This document shows, in pieces, positions 6,442 to 10,112 of a stretch of DNA of 10,112 bases (its first letter is position 1; each line of letters starts with the position of its first letter). A model generated the notes under the pieces. It was not told the DNA's origin, did no database searches, and saw only the letters and a list, made by a program, of their open reading frames with translations. A program made the translations under genes and the position numbers. Origin of the DNA: Sulfurovaceae bacterium (lineage in GTDB: Bacteria > Campylobacterota > Campylobacteria > Campylobacterales > Sulfurovaceae); the NCBI GenBank assembly GCA_029933395.1, contig JAOZOG010000001.1:42582-52693 (forward strand), given 5' to 3'.

Positions 6442-6447
6442 ATTATA
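6442..6447 (-). promoter_or_regulatory. moeA promoter -10 box
   Basis: On the minus strand this reads TATAAT, a perfect -10. Transcription would begin about 6435, giving a leader of about 22 bases with an AAAGG ribosome site before the moeA ATG at 6413. Its -35 region would fall on about 6465-6470, beside the -10 of the opposite promoter. Confidence 0.7.
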
Positions 6448-6458
6448 ACAAAATAGAG

Positions 6459-6464
6459 TATAAT
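6459..6464 (+). promoter_or_regulatory. promoter -10 box of the membrane protein-rsmE operon
   Basis: TATAAT on the plus strand is a perfect -10 with a predicted start near 6471, some 48 bases before the ATG at 6519. Its -35 region (about 6436-6441) lies over the moeA start site. The two divergent -10 boxes are only 11 bases apart. Confidence 0.7.
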
Positions 6465-6482
6465 TTGCGTTAATGATAATAT

Positions 6483-6501
6483 CGGACAGGAAAGCTGTTC
6501 G
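6483..6501 (+). other. leader hairpin before the membrane protein gene
   Basis: CGGACAG (6483-6489) pairs with CTGTTCG (6495-6501), seven pairs including one G-U, around a GAAAG loop. It lies near the expected 5' end of the transcript and 6 bases before the AAGGAG ribosome site (6508-6513). It may stabilise the mRNA or tune translation; there is no direct evidence of a ligand. Confidence 0.4.
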
Positions 6502-6518
6502 GGCTTCAAGGAGCTGAA

Positions 6519-6932
6519 ATGATCGAAGAGGCACTTCTGTATCACAGCATAATGGTCAAACTGTTTTTGGCACTGCTTTTTGTCAATCTGGCAATTCCTT
6601 CACTTTTCAGGGGCAACAGTGTCAGAATGATCAAGATGACACGCATGAGCTTTTTTCTCTTTTCGGCACTGCTTGCGATGGTGGCGTTTACCGGCATGAT
6701 TCTCTTTATGCTGATGAGTGTGCCCTGGAGTATGGGGATGACGGGGATGGTTGTTGTCTTTCTGCTGCTCTCTGTTGCAGAGATTATCCGAAGTCGAAAG
6801 CTTAGAGAGGCATGGCTCCAAGGAGAGAGTGGCATATCGGTCTCCTGGCCCTGGGTGCTGATCGAAATCACGATGACAGCGGTGATGATTTTCGCTGCCG
6901 CTCTGGAGGGAAAAGATGCAGTACCTCTATAG
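6519..6932 (+). CDS. conserved small four-helix inner-membrane protein, Met-rich, function unknown
   Basis: I do not recognise a characterised family. The 137-residue product has four hydrophobic helices at about 11-30, 43-66, 70-90 and 110-128, separated by short loops. The basic loops (R31-R42; R91-R96) suggest that both termini may lie on the periplasmic side, but the topology is uncertain. It contains 14 methionines, many in helices 2-3. The ATG at 6519 is preceded by AAGGAG (6508-6513) at good spacing. The gene overlaps rsmE by 17 bases, so the two are translationally coupled. A small integral membrane gene next to rsmE is, from memory, also present at the equivalent Campylobacter locus, which suggests an old association rather than a chance neighbour. 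No substrate or partner can be read from the sequence. Confidence 0.82.
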   Translation: MIEEALLYHSIMVKLFLALLFVNLAIPSLFRGNSVRMIKMTRMSFFLFSALLAMVAFTGMILFMLMSVPWSMGMTGMVVVFLLLSVAEIIRSRKLREAWLQGESGISVSWPWVLIEITMTAVMIFAAALEGKDAVPL

Positions 6933-7587
6933 CGAAAAGGCCGGTGAGCCGCAGCTTGAGCTCTCCGGAGATTCGCATCGCTATCTTTTCAAAGTCCGGC
7001 GCCACCGGGCAGGCGAATTGATCTATCTCCGCAACCTGAAAGATCAGGTACTCTATCATTATCGGATCGAAGCGATCGACAGGAAGCGAGCACTCCTTCT
7101 CCTGGAGGAGCAGAGGGTATATCGTCTGGAGGCAGAAAAATATCTGCATCTGGGATGGTGCCTTGTCGACCCCAAAAGTATCGAAAAGGTCTTGCCTTCT
7201 TTGAATGAGATGGGAGTAGGGAAGATCACCTTTATCTACTGTGAGCGTAGTCAGAAAAGTTTTCGTCCTGACTTCAAACGAATGGAGAAGATCCTCCTGA
7301 ACTCTTCCCAGCAGTGTGGCAGAAGCGTGATGATGGAGCTGGAGGAGATAGAGAGCCTCGAACTGTTTCTGGAGAGATACCCGGAAGCCTGGATGCTGAA
7401 TTTTTCAGATAAGCATATAGGGGGTCATAAGGAGGAGATCAAAACAGCGTTGATCGGCCCGGAGGGAGGCTTCAGCGAACATGAGCGCACTCTTGTCGTA
7501 CCCGAGAGGGTCGCGGGACTGAATACCCACCTGATACTACGCAGCGAGAGTGCCGCATGTGCCCTGGCAGGAAAGATTCTTTTATAA
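6916..7587 (+). CDS. rsmE: 16S rRNA (uracil-1498-N3)-methyltransferase RsmE
   Basis: This 223-residue SPOUT-class enzyme methylates N3 of U1498 in helix 44 of 16S rRNA in the 30S subunit. The N-terminal PUA-like domain (about 1-70) binds RNA. The C-terminal trefoil knot carries the SAM-binding I-G-P-E-G-G-F-S run around 180-187 and the family end motif L-R-S-E-S-A (about 208-213), corresponding to the usual LR-x-E-TA. E-M-G-V near residue 100 begins the knot domain. The start has a very strong GGAGGG (6905-6910) lying within the upstream membrane gene, with a 17-base overlap. It forms part of a translation-related run with rpmE, rsmI and rlmB. Length is slightly short for the family, but all core motifs are present. 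Confidence 0.92.
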   Translation: MQYLYSEKAGEPQLELSGDSHRYLFKVRRHRAGELIYLRNLKDQVLYHYRIEAIDRKRALLLLEEQRVYRLEAEKYLHLGWCLVDPKSIEKVLPSLNEMGVGKITFIYCERSQKSFRPDFKRMEKILLNSSQQCGRSVMMELEEIESLELFLERYPEAWMLNFSDKHIGGHKEEIKTALIGPEGGFSEHERTLVVPERVAGLNTHLILRSESAACALAGKILL

Positions 7588-7606
7588 AAATTTAAACCTC
7601 TTTGGG

Positions 7607-7612
7607 TATAAT
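7607..7612 (+). promoter_or_regulatory. rpmE promoter -10 box
   Basis: TATAAT (7607-7612), 20 bases after the rsmE stop, is a perfect -10 preceded by AT-rich DNA and no clear -35. Predicted start is near 7619, giving an rpmE leader of about 138 bases, far longer than others in this window. Confidence 0.72.
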
Positions 7613-7618
7613 ACCGCT

Positions 7619-7756
7619 CTAAAATTCCCGAACAATCGGGAAAGCTGTCTCAGCCAGGACTGTTGCAGCGACCCCTATCAATGGATAGCGGAAGGATACG
7701 AGAGGTATCGGAATGGGTTGGTTGCCCATCACAAAAATACTAAAAAAGGTTTCAAG
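7619..7756 (+). promoter_or_regulatory. long structured rpmE (bL31) leader RNA, unassigned class
   Basis: Four clean hairpins follow one another: TTCCCGA/TCGGGAA (7625-7631 with 7636-7642, tetraloop ACAA); CTATC/GATAG (7675-7679 with 7684-7688); GATAC/GTATC (7695-7699 with 7705-7709); and ATGGG/CCCAT (7713-7717 with 7725-7729). A further GCTG/CAGC option lies at 7644-7654 or with 7666-7669. The final hairpin is followed by an A-rich linker to the rpmE ATG. Several other phyla have L31 leader motifs that bind the protein (family knowledge). I could not match this one to a riboswitch consensus. Autogenous control by bL31, or by zinc status, is inference. The same stretch is open in frame with rpmE, but the reading has no family similarity. 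Confidence 0.6.
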
Positions 7757-7957
7757 ATGAAAAAAGGAATCCATCCAAACTATGTAGAGTGCAAAGTTAC
7801 TTGCGCTTGCGGCAACGAGTTCACTGTCAGATCCGACAAAGAGACAATGTCAATCGATATCTGCAACGAGTGTCATCCATTCTTCACCGGTTCTGAGAAG
7901 ATTGTCGATGCGGCAGGACGTGTCGAGAAGTTCAAGAACAAGTACAAGCTCGGTTAA
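7757..7957 (+). CDS. rpmE: 50S ribosomal protein bL31, zinc-binding (C+) form
   Basis: This 66-residue small-basic ribosomal protein bridges the 50S central protuberance and the 30S head. It has the family start MKKGIHPNY. The zinc site is complete: C16-x-C18 and C36-x2-C39, so this is the zinc-containing paralogue type rather than the zinc-free YkgM type. The size is typical. AAAAAAGG (about 7742-7749) precedes the ATG at 7757 by eight bases. A perfect -10 box after rsmE and a long folded leader indicate separate, probably feedback-controlled, expression. Confidence 0.96.
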   Translation: MKKGIHPNYVECKVTCACGNEFTVRSDKETMSIDICNECHPFFTGSEKIVDAAGRVEKFKNKYKLG

Positions 7958-7972
7958 GCCTACACTCTCTTC

Positions 7973-7988
7973 TCTCTCCGAGGAGAGA
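7973..7988 (+). terminator. weak hairpin after rpmE
   Basis: TCTCTC (7973-7978) pairs with GAGAGA (7983-7988) around CGAG, 16 bases after the rpmE stop. No T tract follows, so it is at best a weak or Rho-assisted end, or an mRNA-stabilising stem before rsmI. Confidence 0.35.
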
Positions 7989-8027
7989 ATCTCAAATTCA
8001 ATTCCCCCCTGACCTTTACATCAATTT

Positions 8028-8843
8028 ATGCTGACATTTATCCCCACTCCTATCGGAAACCCACAGGATATTACACTGCGTGCAATGCGCTATTTTGAAG
8101 AAGCGGAACTTTTCTTGTGTGAAGATACACGTGAAACGAAGCGCTTGATTCGACTGCTGGAGGAGCGGTATGGGATGCGGCCTCCTGAAGCAGACTACCT
8201 CTCCTTCAATGAACACAATGGCACGCAGCGCCTCAAGGAGATAGCGGAGAGACTGGAGGGCCTCAATGTGGTCTATGTCAGTGATGCCGGTATGCCGGTG
8301 ATCTCCGATCCCGGTCAGATTCTGGTGGCCTATTGTCAGGAGCGGGGGCTTCCCTATGATGTGCTGCCTGGTGCCAGTGCCGTTGTGACAGCTTATGCGG
8401 CCAGTGGTTTCGAGGAGGGGAGATTTCTCTTTTTTGGCTTTTTGCCGCATAAAGGGAGTGAGCGCAGCCGGGCACTGAATGAAGCGCTCAATACAGGCTA
8501 CAATACGATCCTCTACGAGTCTCCCCATCGTTTAATGAGGCTGCTTGAGGAGATCGCTGCTGTCGATCCGGAGAGGATGCTCTTCCTGGGGAAAGAGTTG
8601 ACGAAAAAATTCCAGACCTATTACAGAAAAAGCGCCAGAGAGCTTCTGGATATTCTCGGAAAAGAGCTTGTTCGGGGAGAGTGGGTCGTGATCATCCAGG
8701 CCAAAGAGAACGAAAGAAAAGCACTCTATCTGGAGGATATTCTCTCGCTGGATTTGGCCCCGAAACCCAAGGCAAAACTCTTGTCGAAAGTGACAGGTGA
8801 GCCTGTCAAGAGCTGGTACGAGAAGCTGGTGGAGAGCCGCTGA
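8028..8843 (+). CDS. rsmI: 16S rRNA (cytidine-1402-2'-O)-methyltransferase RsmI
   Basis: This 271-residue tetrapyrrole-methylase-fold enzyme methylates the ribose of C1402 in the ribosomal P-site region. Family landmarks appear in order: PTPIGN at 6-11, E-D-T-R at 32-35, S-D-A-G-M-P-V-I-S-D-P-G at 85-96 (SAM-binding loop), P-G-A-S-A near 121, FLPHKG, then Y-E-S-P-H-R at 163-168 and K-E-L-T-K-K near 189. The ATG at 8028 fits the family N-terminus. No Shine-Dalgarno sequence precedes it, the upstream bases being C/T-rich, so initiation may be leaderless or rely on an unstructured AU leader. It lies 70 bases after rpmE and 59 bases before rlmB, among other ribosome-maturation genes. Confidence 0.94.
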   Translation: MLTFIPTPIGNPQDITLRAMRYFEEAELFLCEDTRETKRLIRLLEERYGMRPPEADYLSFNEHNGTQRLKEIAERLEGLNVVYVSDAGMPVISDPGQILVAYCQERGLPYDVLPGASAVVTAYAASGFEEGRFLFFGFLPHKGSERSRALNEALNTGYNTILYESPHRLMRLLEEIAAVDPERMLFLGKELTKKFQTYYRKSARELLDILGKELVRGEWVVIIQAKENERKALYLEDILSLDLAPKPKAKLLSKVTGEPVKSWYEKLVESR

Positions 8844-8889
8844 GACTACGTGGCTGCCGTCCCTCAAAAGAGTGACAGCAAAAGTTGGA

Positions 8890-8895
8890 TAGAAT
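8890..8895 (+). promoter_or_regulatory. -10-like box directly before rlmB (leaderless start candidate)
   Basis: TAGAAT (8890-8895) matches the -10 consensus at five of six positions and stands seven bases before the rlmB ATG at 8903. Transcription from it would begin on or one base before the A of the start codon. The intervening bases are C-rich and contain no ribosome site. Confidence 0.45.
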
Positions 8896-8902
8896 CCCCC
8901 TT

Positions 8903-9589
8903 ATGATCATTTACGGAAAACAGGTCTGCCTGTACGCACTCGAGCAGCACGAACCCCGCATCAAAACAGTCTATCTGGCCAAAAAAGGATTGCTTCCGCA
9001 AGCGCTTTTTGACCACTATAAACCAAAGATCAAATTTTTGGAAAACAGATGGGCACAATCGATGAGCAAGGGGGGAAACCATCAGGGTATCCTGCTGGAG
9101 ATGGAGACGTATGAGCAGAGCCACTTTTCGCAGATAAAGAAAAATGACTTTATCGTCATTCTTGATGGCTTGACGGATACGGGTAATATCGGCGCCATTG
9201 TCAGGAGCGCCTATGCTTTGGGTGCTGATGCCGTTATCGCAACGGGAGTCAGGCAGTTGAATTTTGCGGCGATCACCCGCACAAGTTCCGGTGCGCTTCT
9301 GGATATGCCTTTTATGATCGCGGAGAATATTCTGGATATTTTCAACGAGCTGCATCAGCTGGGGTTTGTCTCCTATGGTGCATCGATGGAAGGCGAGAGA
9401 GTAGAGACGATGACATTCGCTCCCCAAAGAGTACTGGTCTTGGGCAGTGAAGGCGAAGGGTTATCGAAAAAAAGCAGGTCGAGAGTCAAAGAGATGGTAT
9501 CGATCGAAATGAAGCATCGTTTCGATTCCCTCAATGTCTCTGCCGCGGCCGCAATTTTAATACACAGGATGGGATATGCAGTTGGATGA
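8903..9589 (+). CDS. rlmB: TrmH/SpoU-family rRNA 2'-O-methyltransferase, probably RlmB (23S G2251)
   Basis: This 228-residue SPOUT enzyme probably methylates the ribose of G2251 in the 23S P loop. A short N-terminal substrate-binding domain (about 1-75) precedes the trefoil knot. Motif 1 is LDGLTDTGNIGAIVRSA at 87-103 with the key N95 and R101. Motif 2 is L-G-S-E-G-E-G-L-S at 180-188, and motif 3 is S-L-N-V-S at 209-213. I chose ATG at 8903 rather than TTG at 8885 because the family usually begins M-I-I-Y-G-K-like. Neither has a ribosome site, and a -10-like box sits directly upstream. The exact guanosine target cannot be proved from sequence; other TrmH members modify other sites. Its stop overlaps the next gene by 14 bases. 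Confidence 0.87.
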   Translation: MIIYGKQVCLYALEQHEPRIKTVYLAKKGLLPQALFDHYKPKIKFLENRWAQSMSKGGNHQGILLEMETYEQSHFSQIKKNDFIVILDGLTDTGNIGAIVRSAYALGADAVIATGVRQLNFAAITRTSSGALLDMPFMIAENILDIFNELHQLGFVSYGASMEGERVETMTFAPQRVLVLGSEGEGLSKKSRSRVKEMVSIEMKHRFDSLNVSAAAAILIHRMGYAVG

Positions 9590-10112
9590 TTTGATCGAAG
9601 CGTACACGATCGACAGTATTGCCAAAAGAACCAACATTACGGCAGAAGTGATCTCCAAACTTTTTGACAAAGAGTTCAAAGCGCTGAAGAAGACACAGGC
9701 ATTGGGCGCCATATCGATTATCGAGCGCGAGTATGATGTCGACCTGAGTGCCCTGCGTCAGGAGTGCCGGGCCTATTTTGGCGGCGAAGATGCCCTGGAG
9801 GGAGGATTGACGGTACTGAAGCCGATCGACAAAGAGAAGCGCCTGATGTCGAAACTTCTCTCTCTGGTCCTGCTGATACTGCTTGCATGTGCAGCCTGGT
9901 ATTTCTTTACCGAGTACTATGATCAGAAAATCGAACCGTTCGAATCTCAGAGCGCGAAGCCGATCGAGGAGGGTGTATCACAGCAGAAGGGTCTTGTTTC
10001 CGAAGAGAAAAATGGCAGCGCCGATAATAAAAAAATGGCAGCCGAAAGTGTCTCTGTGGCACCTGATGTAGAGCAGCAGATCGAAGGCATCGAAGCCAGC
10101 ATCCGGGACATT
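9576..10112 (+). CDS. bitopic membrane protein with N-terminal HTH-like domain (RodZ-like layout), 3' partial
   Basis: The frame is open for 179 codons from ATG 9576 to the window end, so the C-terminus is missing. Residues about 5-65 are helical and resemble a small helix-turn-helix fold (I-A-K-R-T-N-I-T-A-E-V-I core). Residues 82-93 are basic, 93-112 form one transmembrane helix, and the rest is a low-complexity polar, Glu/Gln/Ser-rich periplasmic tail. Cytoplasmic HTH, single helix and disordered periplasmic part is the arrangement of RodZ, the MreB anchor. It is also that of some membrane-bound regulators. I recall an unassigned membrane protein after the rRNA methylase at the matching Campylobacter locus. 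The start overlaps rlmB by 14 bases, with AGGA (9566-9569) six bases before it. The coding call is firm and the RodZ-like role is inference. Confidence 0.82.
   Translation, partial: MQLDDLIEAYTIDSIAKRTNITAEVISKLFDKEFKALKKTQALGAISIIEREYDVDLSALRQECRAYFGGEDALEGGLTVLKPIDKEKRLMSKLLSLVLLILLACAAWYFFTEYYDQKIEPFESQSAKPIEEGVSQQKGLVSEEKNGSADNKKMAAESVSVAPDVEQQIEGIEASIRDI

Noticed and set aside
6414..6545. 44-codon upstream extension of moeA
   Set aside because: It would cross both promoters, lacks similarity to MoeA N-termini, and the ATG at 6413 has a good ribosome site.
7681..7743. 20-codon open frame (starting M-D-S-G-R) in the rpmE leader, possible leader peptide
   Set aside because: It has no ribosome site before the ATG, no runs of regulatory codons, and it lies across hairpins that better explain the segment as structured RNA.
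7550..7756. Upstream in-frame extension of rpmE
   Set aside because: The bL31 family begins at MKKGIHPNY with a good ribosome site; the extension overlaps rsmE and the folded leader.

Overview
The window looks like chromosomal DNA from a Campylobacterota (epsilonproteobacterial) chemolithotroph, roughly of the Sulfurovum/Sulfurimonas kind. The evidence is a bc1-type cytochrome b followed directly by a two-heme c-type subunit with an uncleaved N-terminal anchor, which is the Campylobacterota arrangement. It is supported by a Campylobacter-like order of moaA, queE, queD, a small lipoprotein, a small membrane protein, rsmE, rpmE, rsmI, rlmB and a bitopic HTH protein. From memory and not checked, this order closely parallels the Cj0161c-Cj0152c block of Campylobacter jejuni. 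The genus is inference. I see no mobile element, CRISPR array, tRNA, rRNA or defence island. This is a core housekeeping region, and the less ordinary signals are mostly in RNA leaders and intergenic spaces.

Layout. Bases 1-2226: petB and petC, the membrane part of a quinol:cytochrome c oxidoreductase (the Rieske subunit is presumably just upstream). The operon ends in three tandem hairpins, the last a strong intrinsic terminator. Bases 2371-4774: moaA (first step of molybdenum cofactor synthesis), a heptamer repeat, then translationally linked queE and queD (7-deazaguanine/queuosine precursor). Bases 4824-5147: a small lipoprotein built of 11-residue LEA-like repeats. Bases 5196-6413 on the minus strand: moeA (last step of molybdenum cofactor synthesis), convergent with the lipoprotein gene across a perfect 11-bp hairpin and divergent from the next operon across back-to-back -10 boxes.

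Bases 6519-7957: a four-helix Met-rich membrane protein overlapping rsmE, then rpmE (bL31) with its own promoter and a long structured leader. Bases 8028-9589: rsmI and rlmB, two further rRNA methyltransferases. Bases 9576-end: a bitopic HTH-membrane protein, RodZ-like in layout, cut by the window end.

Themes. Two groups dominate: GTP-derived cofactor and modified-base synthesis (moaA, moeA, queE, queD), and ribosome maturation (rsmE, rsmI, rlmB, bL31). Respiration sits beside them, and molybdenum cofactor probably serves respiratory molybdoenzymes encoded elsewhere. No gene-free stretch exceeds 300 bases; the longest are the 169-base rsmE-rpmE space and the 144-base petC-moaA space. Both are annotated below.
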